The notes beneath the pieces are model-generated. The model saw only the letters and a program-made list of their open reading frames with translations, made no database searches and was not told where the DNA came from. Both the position numbers and the translations under genes were made by a program. A stretch of DNA of 64,000 bases from Paenibacillus tyrphae (GTDB taxonomy: Bacteria; Bacillota; Bacilli; Paenibacillales; NBRC-103111): assembly GCF_000722545.1 (NCBI RefSeq), contig NZ_JNVM01000043.1, forward strand, positions 1 to 64,000. Reading direction: 5' to 3'. This document shows positions 44,101 to 52,195 of this stretch, piece after piece. Numbering within the stretch: position 1 is the stretch's first letter; the number at the start of each line of letters is the position of its first letter.

Positions 44101-45769
44101 GGTATCGGTTCCCTGTAGACACTTCTTTAAAGAACAGATCAAAATTCGGCTCGCTTGTCGCATTGCCGACGTTATATGCTTCAATATTGGATAAATTCAG
44201 CGTGATGTACTTGACGTCCGTCGCATAAACCTCTTTGGGAGACATCGCATAGGCATACGTTTGCGACGCCTGCCCGATCGCCGGCAGGAATACGAAATTC
44301 GCTTTGCTGGCCATATACTGCGCCTTAACGGACTCGTCCTTCATTGATTCCAGCTTCGCTTCGGTTTCGGGACTGCGCGCCGTCACCATATATTCCCGCG
44401 TCGTCGGCCAGGCCTTGCCTTGGGCCAGCACTTTAAACGAAGCCGTTATCGTTTCGCCGGGTTTAAATTTCGGCTGGATGTCCAGTCTTGCTTCTTCCGG
44501 GCTTCTCTCCTTTCGGAAAGGCAGCATCAGCCTGTTCGATTGCTTTGTGACGATTTTCCCGTTCTCCCGCTTGATTTGCCCCCGCTCGTCAAGGTCGACA
44601 AACTGGAGACCGCTGTTCAATTGCATTTCCACTTCAATTTCGGAATGCTCCATCTGGAAAGCGGGCAAATTCTCAACTTCGGCCACAATATCGAACACGC
44701 CCTCGTTTTCGTAACCGCTCGCGTCGCCTAAGGTTGCCAATTGGTTGACCGGGTCGATATAACGAACGGAAAATACTTTGTCGGGCTCTATAATTTCCCC
44801 GAGTCCGTACACCGTCTCGAAGCTTTTGGACGCGCCCTTGGCGATTGGCTTCGGCAGCCAATAGAGCGCAACGGCTGAGTCCGCGGTTCCGTAATCGTTG
44901 GTGTCCGTGGTGAAATTGAGATTCGGATTCACTTGATAATCCCATTTGGTGTTGGCCATCCGGTTCCAGTGGCCGACGATCATCTCGTCCACAATGTTGA
45001 CGTCTTTTTCCGAAAAGTTGTTGAAGCCGTACGCCATGACATTCGTCGCGAGCGGATTGCTCGGATCGTATTTGTCCTTCATCACCCAATAAGCCGGCAA
45101 TGTGTACAAGGCCTTCTCGTCTTCCCCGATGCCCGGGTCCAATTTGGAGGGGGCGACCAGCTTCCGTTCCACTTGCAAAGGAACCTTATAGGCGGTGCCT
45201 ACCTGAAAAGCGGGACCGTCATTGCCTCCGACATTGGTATCCAGCAAAATGCGGGAGCCTACCTGAACGTCGGCGCCCGAATAATTCGTTACCTCGTAAC
45301 GAACATTGATATTGCCCGAATTGCGCTTGTCCTTGACGTCCGTGTACAGCATTAAAATCTGCTTGACGGCAACCCCTTTGATGGTCCATACGGTTTCAAT
45401 CTGCCGGGTGCCGTCCGGATTGTCGACAATGACGGGCGGCGTAATTTCCGAGAAAAAGGAAGGGGCGAATTTGTACGGATTGCCGAAAATATAATCCGTT
45501 CCGTCGATCCGGAATGTCGTAAAAGAGGTCTCCGGATCGTCTCCCCGGAATATCAGGTCGACATTCTTGTCATTCTTGCGCACCGGCTGCCCTTCCACCG
45601 TGCGGATGGCGAACCTTCCCGTATGATTGTCCACGGTAACTTTCACGAATGCATTGCTAAGAACCGTCACGTCTTTCTTGGCGACCTGCTCAGCTAATAC
45701 GGCTATAGGTAAATTCAGTACAAGCGTAACCAGTAATACGATAGCCAAGCACTGCCTGATTGCTCTCAT
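38153..45769 (-). CDS. Giant SLH-anchored surface protein (2538 aa)
   Basis: The signal peptide covers residues 1-26 (IAVLAEQ boundary). The N-terminal third has beta-rich domains without a family I can name. A Lys/Asp/Gly-rich low-complexity segment lies near residues 860-895, followed by a long beta-rich stretch, Ig/FN3-like and Ig-like-2 domains, and a very Gly/Tyr-rich linker near 2126-2143. A divergent version of the pre-SLH module and three SLH repeats (about 2350-2538, with ITRAEYPT and LTRAQAAA) close the protein. It should be wall-bound and exposed. AAGGAG precedes the ATG at 45769. It is separated by 112 bp from the 1786-residue gene and by 35 bp from the 3447-residue gene, so I infer co-transcription. 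Confidence 0.88.
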   Translation of the reverse strand: MRAIRQCLAIVLLVTLVLNLPIAVLAEQVAKKDVTVLSNAFVKVTVDNHTGRFAIRTVEGQPVRKNDKNVDLIFRGDDPETSFTTFRIDGTDYIFGNPYKFAPSFFSEITPPVIVDNPDGTRQIETVWTIKGVAVKQILMLYTDVKDKRNSGNINVRYEVTNYSGADVQVGSRILLDTNVGGNDGPAFQVGTAYKVPLQVERKLVAPSKLDPGIGEDEKALYTLPAYWVMKDKYDPSNPLATNVMAYGFNNFSEKDVNIVDEMIVGHWNRMANTKWDYQVNPNLNFTTDTNDYGTADSAVALYWLPKPIAKGASKSFETVYGLGEIIEPDKVFSVRYIDPVNQLATLGDASGYENEGVFDIVAEVENLPAFQMEHSEIEVEMQLNSGLQFVDLDERGQIKRENGKIVTKQSNRLMLPFRKERSPEEARLDIQPKFKPGETITASFKVLAQGKAWPTTREYMVTARSPETEAKLESMKDESVKAQYMASKANFVFLPAIGQASQTYAYAMSPKEVYATDVKYITLNLSNIEAYNVGNATSEPNFDLFFKEVSTGNRYRVPVKDSVILQPTGSGQVGDMRITYRTGDLVDANGQVAKDANGKEMSNLGPKLPLGEYQVQIHYKGDKGTDPEAAGLFDITTGQRFAVSTNEAARIKKANLLAVVKKSVDLTKGFNEQLKQELETAYPGYVTKGDFKTHQEIFAKVKQLLQQASKAADPEFDIGSVLPEAKVPAYRLVAFESEEELKRFKEAGPKNQEEVLVEIQGMINRIGEGQEVKYVVDTKAEPAIINKSVAYRGKDLAFATGQLDVLGLVGKIPGYKDIPFLNTLNVKGDGTLSVASSGFVFHKGEWSLDFFNGFDKSLTAQQPKAKAEDKGKDQGKDKDKGKDSGKDKGKKAKGGEDDSLNGSLKWAVGEAGDRLNPLRQITIADVYFNKRSLFVAPSFSVSGFGLKFNDFVLRQDAVSFGGSLSMKIADSEIKNVMFNDKGFVGIDADLNFELTKSIGLIDGSNSGGGGDEKLASGEINLVHYEQMREGVKNRYDLKFDANLKNITKVNVVIEFKQVPDKRILPNVIAFNADLGDPGVLIAGATYLTGVRGAIRELADTIAGGSSDVPLTIEAGADITFGVKPATFYGSIDMTLKRSGIRLAGKMDYRATPTSERLAMLKQATVSAYWMTPWFVSASAEVDVLGWDIIIGKATIFVGQNLLKNRIDFEGFVNAKVQVPSKVPVVGGTSLGGVSLGANNDKLWGSIGILFINLGITYYFNGGIEFGTSGEGLPEGLLYLQVQDPENGPRLVVIGQGVQTLATSWESTENPVHEIEYRSVAEGVSMLDNGTMKLGLGGIQVSDEGKLHEIPMKSVTGDALLELEYFGKNVPQLVLKDSNGKDYKLVYDETKTNPQANAFTQTIADQNGETKKVYIAIPKERAVGGSWKLYADQKVESKLLNIPQTAKLDEIKLDPSGTDVNKFTASWKVSNAKPEDTVSLYLTKDPVVSDKASAGAEITAPGDAGLLIAKDLKAGNLGGTAGGVTTGRTEMDVTNVSLLGDKEDIRGMLSQGDYYLRAELKSASNFQTKTTPNKFTIIDPLAPAEVSDVAIKPAGNGYFELSFKPAAKKPAQAAFEHSYAIDVLQQANGKLDLYPHFGSLLLSEEELKPYWNAQSGKYERIRLGGWTATSTSSQVDPSSLDGKPADGEIKYTGLEVGQEYIVGVSAATKPSKEADKHENYHSAKRVDTASTLLPVPSKPKLSAPSISAKALNGGAPAFIEVTTNKTEQSLTLSSDQSDVEVEALYDNRSAGKAGLAAQPGGSTGVLQLKDFTTDGTYAIELKARNKNTGDFSITMLYLTVDTMAPVLYIDAPLTGERTKDGKIKVSGKTSNDAALEVNGQAVPVKENGDFEGEVTVTGSDPTLKAEFKAQDRAGNQNYASVTLTNGDYQVPVGLVLRKVTNLKPNETAQVEAFLRVADGKDQAGKPQFKEVKIADADRSKLKFSAHLGEAAAVSSEGQISGLKDGAAIVKAEYKISDDLSLQAMTAVTVEGALTAYTSTVANDSSRTRVNVVSAGDLTKASLVYRVYKKSDGAAAAPKYQDDVSGWAVLPASGLVPVSADDQIAVAKRADGGKKALAVSKLMPAVLWSPTNGGGGYYGGGGGAPGGGSAAGASDVTVNNQKVAAEKKGDRLTVTISDLYGTVKDQKWWIRSQDKTVNGFEFSIHSKVLEQLTSGKQSVAIAVPFAELAFPAGAVTGLTDHLKVLLAKNGDSDKKAFEQIAEELQAKLLGGGQGVRFDIQAPQVYKDRQVLAKVALPDEIAARDITAVVLKDDNGNWTTVPWSLDVVDNAAYVKLLLTGSGSVAFISSQKKFADVDDSSWAKSTIDEAAGRLFMLGRADDRFDPDSRITRAEYPTVLLRVLGLMNQNADAQFNDVAKEDWFNRSVAIAARNGIVDGFEDGTYKPNGQLLRVEAMAMVGRSLKLLGLNGAMTESEVNTTLSAFKDEASIPAWAREVVALCIKHGVITGQDQSIHPADPLTRAQAAAIAIRLSRLMPIPNP

Positions 45770-45807
45770 CAGCTATGACTCCTTCGTGCCTAAATTGGAA
45801 TGGAACC

Positions 45808-45840
45808 CCGAAGCGCGGAGCTGCCGCCCCGGCGCTTCGG
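45808..45840 (-). other. GC-rich hairpin between two giant genes
   Basis: A perfect 9-bp stem (CCGAAGCGC / GCGCTTCGG) with a GC-rich loop lies in the 112-bp gap between the 1786- and 2538-residue genes. No U tract follows in the minus direction, so it is more likely an mRNA processing or stability element, or a partial attenuator, than a full terminator. Confidence 0.45.
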
Positions 45841-45881
45841 TCGCCATTTTCTTGCCTGTCCCCGGTTCGTTACCGGTCGTA

Positions 45882-48800
45882 TCAGTCCATTTTCCCAATG
45901 AAGAAGGAAGCGAACTCGCGCTCTCGTTCCTGCGTTCTGACGACAATGGTATACCAGCCTGTCTCCGGGAACGCGACTTCGTATCGATTGCTGAGCAGTT
46001 GCTCCATCGTGACCTGCTGGGCGATATATTTCATCTGTCCTTCGCGGTATAGACCGCTGTGATAAAGAATGTCATAGCGCCCCTGCTCGTTAATCATGCT
46101 TTTGCCTTCCACGTTCATCTCGTTGTATCCGGAGACGGTAAAGGTAATATGACTGCGGTCGAACAGCACGCTCTCCGCCAGCGCGGATGACAGCATTTGG
46201 CCGTTGCCCGTAATCAGCAGCCCTCCGCTGGAGAGAACCATCACTTCCTGAGTCACGCTTGAGGAATTGCCGACTTCATCCGTCACCGTGTAGGTTACCG
46301 TTTGTCTGCCCAGCTTGCTCAAATCGAGATTTTGCACGGCGACCTTCAGCTTGCTAGGGTCCGATACGTTGTCGGAAACCGTGTAGCCCCCCAAATCGAC
46401 CAGCGGATTGAAGTCTTTCTTGTTTTGCGTGACGGCAACAACGGGATTTTTCAGGGTAATCGTCGGCGGCGTATTGTCCAACCCTTCCACGCGGATAACG
46501 GTTCTCGTAACGTTGCCCAGCAGATCGGACAAAGCGATGCGCAGCTCGCCATTGGTCGAATACAACGCCGAATAGGAATAATTGCCGTTCGCGTCGCTGA
46601 TCCGGTTGGCATAGCCAGAATCTTGCTCTATGGGCACCGTGCCTATAAAGACCTGATTAGGCGCGTTCACTTTTCCCTTCAGCGTCACTTTTACTTTGCC
46701 TTTGGCGTATTTCTTGCCCTGAATCGTAACGATTTTTTCTTCCGGCAGCGGATTTCCGTTATCATCCGTAAACTCGTAGGCGATGCTTTCCGGCGCCGGC
46801 AATTCGCCGACAAGATTCGTGATGTTCTCTTCCAGTACATTGGTGTTGCCTAGGAGGTCGGCTACAGTGAAGCTTGCGGTGCCGTTCTGAAGCTGCGTCA
46901 CCCGGCCGTTAGGGTCTTTCGGATCGTTGCCCCGGACCACAATAAAATCTTTGCCTCCCGCATCGGCTTTCTCTACGCTCAGCGTCACTCCCTGAGCGAG
47001 CATCACTTGTCCGGACGCATCCTGAATCGTTTTAAACGTTTGGCCGCCTTGCTCCCCATATGCGTAGGATTTCACGATTCGTGCTCCCGGCTGGGTTCTG
47101 TCGATATTCGTGACGGTCGCCGTAGCCGAACCGGTATGGCCTGCTTCATCTTCAAACTGGAATGTGAACGTTCCGTTGTCCGTAAAGGTGTAGGTGTCTC
47201 TTCCATCGTTGTTCAAAATGCGGACATCCTTCGACGTATGCAATTTGACCTGCACATTCGATGTCGTCGGTCCGGTTATTTTTTGCTCAATGACTCCGAC
47301 CGGCGGCGTGTTGTCGATATTTTTGACGACAACCAGCAGTTGATCCTTCCTCTTGCTATCTACGACATCGCTGAGTTCGAACGTATACAGCCCGTTTTGC
47401 GGAATCTCAAACGTGTTGCCCGAAACCCGCACCGGCGGCGCCGGATTCAACGAAGCCGAAGGGACAACCTTGATCCCGGCGGGGACGGTAATTTTCAGTG
47501 ATACGCCCCCGGCTACCGGTCTGAGCGTGCTGTGGACGGCAAGTCCGTAAACCGGGTCTTCGACAGAGGTATAGCCTCGCGTGTCAATGGTCGTTTCCCG
47601 GCTCACGATGCCGGAAGGCGACTTGAATTTTACTTTGAGCTTCAATTGATCAGCTTGCCCGCCGGACACTTCGGCTTTTACGAAATTACTGTAAGGCATC
47701 CAAGGCTTCCATGTCGCTCCGCCATCCGAAGAAATGGAATATTCGAAGCCATCCTTCGATGCATTGCCGAGCATAAGCTTGGCAATCGCATAGTACCCGT
47801 CCGATTCGTTGCCCCCGATATAAACCAAATCCGATTGCAGTACTTCGATAGGCGCACTATCCTCCCGGACGAGCCGGAAAGCATCGGTATGCCGGATCGC
47901 GCCGTTACCTGCGCCGTCTATGGCGTACACATACAGCACGTAATCGGCGACCTCGCCCTTGGCCAGCTTCGAATTATCGATCGTCACGACGCCGTCTTCA
48001 GGCAGCAGCATCCAATTCCCCGACGTTTCGGCAGGCGGCTTGTCCGTAGACTTCACCCATTGGTATTGAGTGATCATCCCTGCGGCATTGTAAAGCTCCG
48101 TCGCCGTCACCGTCACGCTGTGTGAGGCTTTGGGATAACCTACCCCGGGCAGGCTGAAGCTCACCGCGGGCGCGGCGTTATCAAAACGGTAAGGCGTATA
48201 GTAGTAGTAATACCGGTCTTCCCCTTGCTTCCTCAGCTTGATGTGCAAATATTGCAAACCGTTCAAGGTTTCATCCTTCGGAATCAAATAAGCGTTGTCG
48301 TATACCGCTCCGGTGACGCTTAAACCGTAAACGGAAGACGTTACGCCGGCTCCATAGACCGCCGAGCCGACGCTATGGCCGCCAACCGGCGGAACAAGAC
48401 CGTTCAAAGCAAGCGTCAGCGGATAGTACGCCTTGTCCTCGGGACGGGCCGCGGACGGGCTGAACGCATATACGGCCTCTCCCACCGATAACCCGCTAAT
48501 GGAGAAGGTGATCGGGTGGCTTTTCACGTACCGTTCCGACGCTTCCGGCGCAAAAGCGACACGGATGTTTTCCTTCGAGTTCACGATGGCGCGTTCGGCA
48601 ATCTTCACGGACGTCTGGTTCCCCGCTTTATCCGCCGCTTTCAGATACAGCTCATACTCGCCGTCCTCGACAACATGATTCAGCGTCGTCACGATCCGGC
48701 TATCCGGAATTTTCGCCCAGCCGATCTCGCTCGGCTCTTCGCCCGGTTTCACCCATTGGAACAAAAGCTGCTCCGTGTCCAGTCCGCTGTGCTTGTCCTC

Positions 48801-51242
48801 CAGCTCCACCGGCACTTTGACTTCCGCCGTATTATTGCCGCTGGGAACTCCCGGCTTGATGTCGGGCGGCTGATTGTCCAGCAAGATCGGCGCCGCCGCA
48901 TACACCCAGTTCGAATCATCGTGTTTAAAATCGGCGGCCGGCCAAAGCGACAAGTCGCCGTACTTCCCTACAGCCTTAAGCGCTTCGCCGTCGGCGTAGC
49001 CCTCGGCGTCTTGGTCGGAGCTTCCCGGGTGATTGTTCTTGTACTCCGATTTCCAGTCTTCGTATTGCTTCGCATGATCTGCCTTGAATTGTTTGGTCTT
49101 CTTGTATTGCATCAGCTGCCGTGCGGTATCCCAGGTCATATCCGCCGTCCAGGTATGCAGGTACCATGTGCCGCTGTTTTCGGGAGCAAACGCTTCTGCC
49201 GGAGGCAGCAGCAAATTCGTTTTGTTGTTGACGCCCATCAGGTTGAAATCCGGCATTTCTCCGGGATATAAGCCTTCCCGAGGCTGCTGGCCCGTTAACG
49301 AATACCGTTTGACCGCCGCAAACTGATCCGCCTCTTTCGCCGCCAGCGGATTTTCCGCTTTCTTGCTCCAGTAGTAATAAACAAGTCCTACCCCCGCCGC
49401 ATTGTCCGAGCCCGATCCGGTCATGTTGAGCGGACGATAAATCCCGCTGCCCGGTCTGACGATGCCCGACTCCGTGGGATCGTCCTTCGGTGTTATAATG
49501 TCGGGGTCGTTGGCGTCAATCGTAATTTTCCCTTTTTTCCCGTAGGTTTCGCCGTTGGCCCCGCCGTCCTCGTAACGGAAGCCCAAAACGGGCTTGGTAT
49601 TGTCGATCGACAGTTTGGCCCAATCGATCCTTGTCTCGGGGACTGATTTTAACGCGTCATCGGAATTCTCGACTTTTCCGGTATTGACTCTATCCATCAG
49701 AAGATTGCCCGCGTAATCCTGAATGACCCCCGTATCCGTATGGTCTGGTTTACTATCGTGCGTAAGCGCGATAACCTTGAGTAGAGATACGTCGGAAGTC
49801 GCCTCCGTAACCGTAGCCCGGAATCTCCACGTTTCCGAGTTCTCCCCTTCCACATAGTAGGCTTTCATTCCGTTGTTGAATTTAAGATAAAGGCCTTTGG
49901 CGTTCCAATTCTCCCCTTCCTTCACGATCGCTTTTTCCGTTAGATTTACGATGAAATCGACAACATCCCCTTTGTTCAACGTGCTCCCGGTCAAAATATC
50001 GGGCTGAATGCCATTCGTGCTTGAAGAGTATCTCGGTGGAACGGCATCGATAACGACTCTGTACCCCGAATGTTCATAGTCAAAGGGATTCACTTTCTTC
50101 CCCGCCAAAAAGCTGTTGCTTGAACTGCCGGCTGCCGTAAATCCATCAAGGATTTGTAGCGGGTTTCCTGCGCCGTCATGAAATTCCGCTTCATCGATCT
50201 TGGTCCACAACGACTTCTCTTCCATTTTCTTCTCCTGCAATCCGCCGCCGCCTTCAATCGGACTATTGCCTGTGTGATGGTAATCGGAAGCGGTGTAATC
50301 ATACGGCAATGCTTTCACATACTGCTTCGCTTCATCTGCGGTCAAACCGAGCTTCAAGCCTTGAGGCTGGCCGTTTGCCGGCAGGGCTGTTCCCGCAGGG
50401 TTCATAAACAGCTTATGGCTGCTCAGTCCGGCAAGCGCTACTGGCGCATTGGCCTGCACCGGTTTGCTAAAGTTATAGGTCAAATGCAGGCTTTGATCTT
50501 TTTTCAGAAACAGTTCTTGCTGCCCAAGCTCTTTGTTCACCCGCTCCGTTCCGTCTGAGGTAAAGGTATAATTCGCAACGGCGGGCAATTCGACATCGGC
50601 GAAATAGATGCGGATGTTCTCAACCGTCGTACCCGTGCCATTCGTCTCTGTCTGGATCATGATCTTGTCCTGTGACCCAAAACCGATCCAGCCCGAGTCA
50701 ATATTGTATTTATCTTCCTCGTCTTTCGTGGAATGCTCGTACCATCGCTCCGCGCCATTCGTAAAAACCTTGATATAGGCACCATTATTGCTGCTGCTGT
50801 TCAGCTTTCCGACTTTCACGATAAACTTGGCGGTTCCCCCTTCGGCGATCCGCTTCAGTTCCGGGATTTGTGCGATGTCGATCGTTCCTCTAAAAAAACC
50901 GCGGACATGATCTATATCGGTATCGGTGAATTGGCGATTCTCGCAATCGTAATCGTCGTCCCCCAACGACAATGATATTCCGGCCATGGAAGGAGCTCCG
51001 CATGGATAGGCCACTCTGGAGAAGACAGAGAAAAAATTCAGTTCTTTGGAATCGTAATTTGTCGTCCAAGAAGGCATATCCTTATGATTCACGATTTTTG
51101 CGCCATACACATATCTCTCCAAATAATCCTTGTTCGTGCTCTCCGCCGCTTGAACCTGACCGAACGCCGGATGGAGCAGCAGCGTTATCAGCATGCATAC
51201 CGCGAGAAGAATGGAAATCCGTTTGCTTATCCGTTTGTTCAC
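45882..51242 (-). CDS. Giant secreted Ig-like repeat protein without wall anchor (1786 aa)
   Basis: The signal peptide ends at about residue 32 (GQVQA). The body is beta-rich with many bacterial Ig-like modules bearing 'DNTPPVG', 'DKAGNQTSVK' and 'DEAGHTGSATATVTNID' signatures; about 1590-1665 is a DUF5011-type domain (TPPTITLKNP...YTVTDEVGNSS). The last about 100 residues are unique. No SLH, LPxTG or transmembrane anchor is visible, so it is released or held by a partner, perhaps the SLH proteins of the same operon. The GTG at 51242 follows AGGAGG with 7-nt spacing. It follows the protease gene by 24 bp. Confidence 0.87.
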   Translation of the reverse strand: MNKRISKRISILLAVCMLITLLLHPAFGQVQAAESTNKDYLERYVYGAKIVNHKDMPSWTTNYDSKELNFFSVFSRVAYPCGAPSMAGISLSLGDDDYDCENRQFTDTDIDHVRGFFRGTIDIAQIPELKRIAEGGTAKFIVKVGKLNSSSNNGAYIKVFTNGAERWYEHSTKDEEDKYNIDSGWIGFGSQDKIMIQTETNGTGTTVENIRIYFADVELPAVANYTFTSDGTERVNKELGQQELFLKKDQSLHLTYNFSKPVQANAPVALAGLSSHKLFMNPAGTALPANGQPQGLKLGLTADEAKQYVKALPYDYTASDYHHTGNSPIEGGGGLQEKKMEEKSLWTKIDEAEFHDGAGNPLQILDGFTAAGSSSNSFLAGKKVNPFDYEHSGYRVVIDAVPPRYSSSTNGIQPDILTGSTLNKGDVVDFIVNLTEKAIVKEGENWNAKGLYLKFNNGMKAYYVEGENSETWRFRATVTEATSDVSLLKVIALTHDSKPDHTDTGVIQDYAGNLLMDRVNTGKVENSDDALKSVPETRIDWAKLSIDNTKPVLGFRYEDGGANGETYGKKGKITIDANDPDIITPKDDPTESGIVRPGSGIYRPLNMTGSGSDNAAGVGLVYYYWSKKAENPLAAKEADQFAAVKRYSLTGQQPREGLYPGEMPDFNLMGVNNKTNLLLPPAEAFAPENSGTWYLHTWTADMTWDTARQLMQYKKTKQFKADHAKQYEDWKSEYKNNHPGSSDQDAEGYADGEALKAVGKYGDLSLWPAADFKHDDSNWVYAAAPILLDNQPPDIKPGVPSGNNTAEVKVPVELEDKHSGLDTEQLLFQWVKPGEEPSEIGWAKIPDSRIVTTLNHVVEDGEYELYLKAADKAGNQTSVKIAERAIVNSKENIRVAFAPEASERYVKSHPITFSISGLSVGEAVYAFSPSAARPEDKAYYPLTLALNGLVPPVGGHSVGSAVYGAGVTSSVYGLSVTGAVYDNAYLIPKDETLNGLQYLHIKLRKQGEDRYYYYYTPYRFDNAAPAVSFSLPGVGYPKASHSVTVTATELYNAAGMITQYQWVKSTDKPPAETSGNWMLLPEDGVVTIDNSKLAKGEVADYVLYVYAIDGAGNGAIRHTDAFRLVREDSAPIEVLQSDLVYIGGNESDGYYAIAKLMLGNASKDGFEYSISSDGGATWKPWMPYSNFVKAEVSGGQADQLKLKVKFKSPSGIVSRETTIDTRGYTSVEDPVYGLAVHSTLRPVAGGVSLKITVPAGIKVVPSASLNPAPPVRVSGNTFEIPQNGLYTFELSDVVDSKRKDQLLVVVKNIDNTPPVGVIEQKITGPTTSNVQVKLHTSKDVRILNNDGRDTYTFTDNGTFTFQFEDEAGHTGSATATVTNIDRTQPGARIVKSYAYGEQGGQTFKTIQDASGQVMLAQGVTLSVEKADAGGKDFIVVRGNDPKDPNGRVTQLQNGTASFTVADLLGNTNVLEENITNLVGELPAPESIAYEFTDDNGNPLPEEKIVTIQGKKYAKGKVKVTLKGKVNAPNQVFIGTVPIEQDSGYANRISDANGNYSYSALYSTNGELRIALSDLLGNVTRTVIRVEGLDNTPPTITLKNPVVAVTQNKKDFNPLVDLGGYTVSDNVSDPSKLKVAVQNLDLSKLGRQTVTYTVTDEVGNSSSVTQEVMVLSSGGLLITGNGQMLSSALAESVLFDRSHITFTVSGYNEMNVEGKSMINEQGRYDILYHSGLYREGQMKYIAQQVTMEQLLSNRYEVAFPETGWYTIVVRTQEREREFASFFIGKMD

Positions 51243-51266
51243 GCTCGAACCTCCTGCTATCTAAGG

Positions 51267-51956
51267 TTACTTTGTTGCATTGACTTGCAATATGCTGTTC
51301 ATGTCTTCCGTATTCACGACAAGGTGAATGTTGTTCATCGTGCGCAAAGAACCGGAAATGATGCCTACCACATCTCCGGTTTTATCCAGGATCGGCCCTC
51401 CGGACATCCCATTGACGATTTGGGCCGAGACCAGAATCCGGTCTCTGCCGTTGATCTGCGCTTTCGGGCTGTTCACGATGCCCTCGGTGATAATTTTGGT
51501 TTCCTTCATCGGGTAACCGATGGCGAATACCTTTTCCCCATGCTTAACTCCGCCGGCCCGAAGGTTCAAATATTCGTACGTTTCCTTCGGTCCGCCGATC
51601 CCGGAGGGCGAAAGCTGCAGCACCGCGGAATCGGTCGTCTCATCCTGAGACACGACACGGCAGGATTCATCCACCGTGCCGTCATGAAGCACGCAAGCGA
51701 TTCGCTCGCCTTCGTGAACTACATGGGCAGCGGTGAGCGCCGTACCGTCCTGCTTGACCACAAAGCCCGTGCCCGTATCCTTTAATGTGCCGTCAGCCCG
51801 GAACACGCGGATGTAAAAGGTCGCATTCTGCGCGAACGCATATATGCTTTCCGCATCGTATACCTTCGGAGGATCCGCTCCCGAAATGGAAAACGAGCTT
51901 AAAACCAAGCAGATCCCCCCCAAAAACACCAGCAGGCTGCGACTTATTTTTCTCAA
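51267..51956 (-). CDS. Exported trypsin-like serine protease (S1C-type fold, no PDZ)
   Basis: A 229-residue protease. The N-terminus is a signal peptide or signal anchor (SLLVFLGGICLVLSSFSISG). The catalytic triad is visible: His78 in ALTAAHVVH, Asp109 in TTDSAVLQL and Ser185 in VNGMSGGPIL. Unlike HtrA/DegP proteases there is no PDZ domain. The TTG start at 51956 follows GAGGTGA with good spacing; an open frame runs further upstream but lacks a suitable start. It is the first gene of the surface operon, immediately before the giant secreted proteins, and may process or mature them at the cell surface. Confidence 0.85.
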   Translation of the reverse strand: MRKISRSLLVFLGGICLVLSSFSISGADPPKVYDAESIYAFAQNATFYIRVFRADGTLKDTGTGFVVKQDGTALTAAHVVHEGERIACVLHDGTVDESCRVVSQDETTDSAVLQLSPSGIGGPKETYEYLNLRAGGVKHGEKVFAIGYPMKETKIITEGIVNSPKAQINGRDRILVSAQIVNGMSGGPILDKTGDVVGIISGSLRTMNNIHLVVNTEDMNSILQVNATK

Positions 51957-52054
51957 TTTACTCACCTCGCTTCTGCAATTCAAATTAGTACACTTCCAAC
52001 AGATGATCCCAAATTTAGGCAAAAAGATCCGCTTTCTAGTTCTTATTTCCCATG

Positions 52055-52088
52055 AATTATAACAAGGCATTCTCTCAAAATTCTCACA
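52055..52088 (-). promoter_or_regulatory. SARP-type heptamer-repeat promoter of the giant surface operon
   Basis: Minus strand: TTGTGAG (52082-52088), AATT, TTGAGAG (52071-52077), 10 bp, then a perfect -10 TATAAT (52055-52060). The leader to the protease start is about 90 nt. No consensus -35 is present, as expected for an activator-dependent promoter. Confidence 0.75.
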
Positions 52089-52098
52089 AGACCTAAAA

Positions 52099-52138
52099 AA
52101 GAGGTTACCCTTCGTCCAGTGGACGCTAGGATAGCCTC
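52099..52138. terminator. Long hairpin bordering the surface locus
   Basis: AGAGG.../...CCTCT arms with an inner CGTCCA/TGGACG stem form a long hairpin. On the minus strand it is followed directly by TTTTTT, just upstream of the heptamer promoter. It would insulate the surface operon from read-through, although no intact minus-strand gene now lies immediately to its right. Confidence 0.55.
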
Positions 52139-52195
52139 TCATGATCGTTTTTTATCGAATTTGCAAGTGGAGCTGTCGATAGCTTTAAAAGATGG

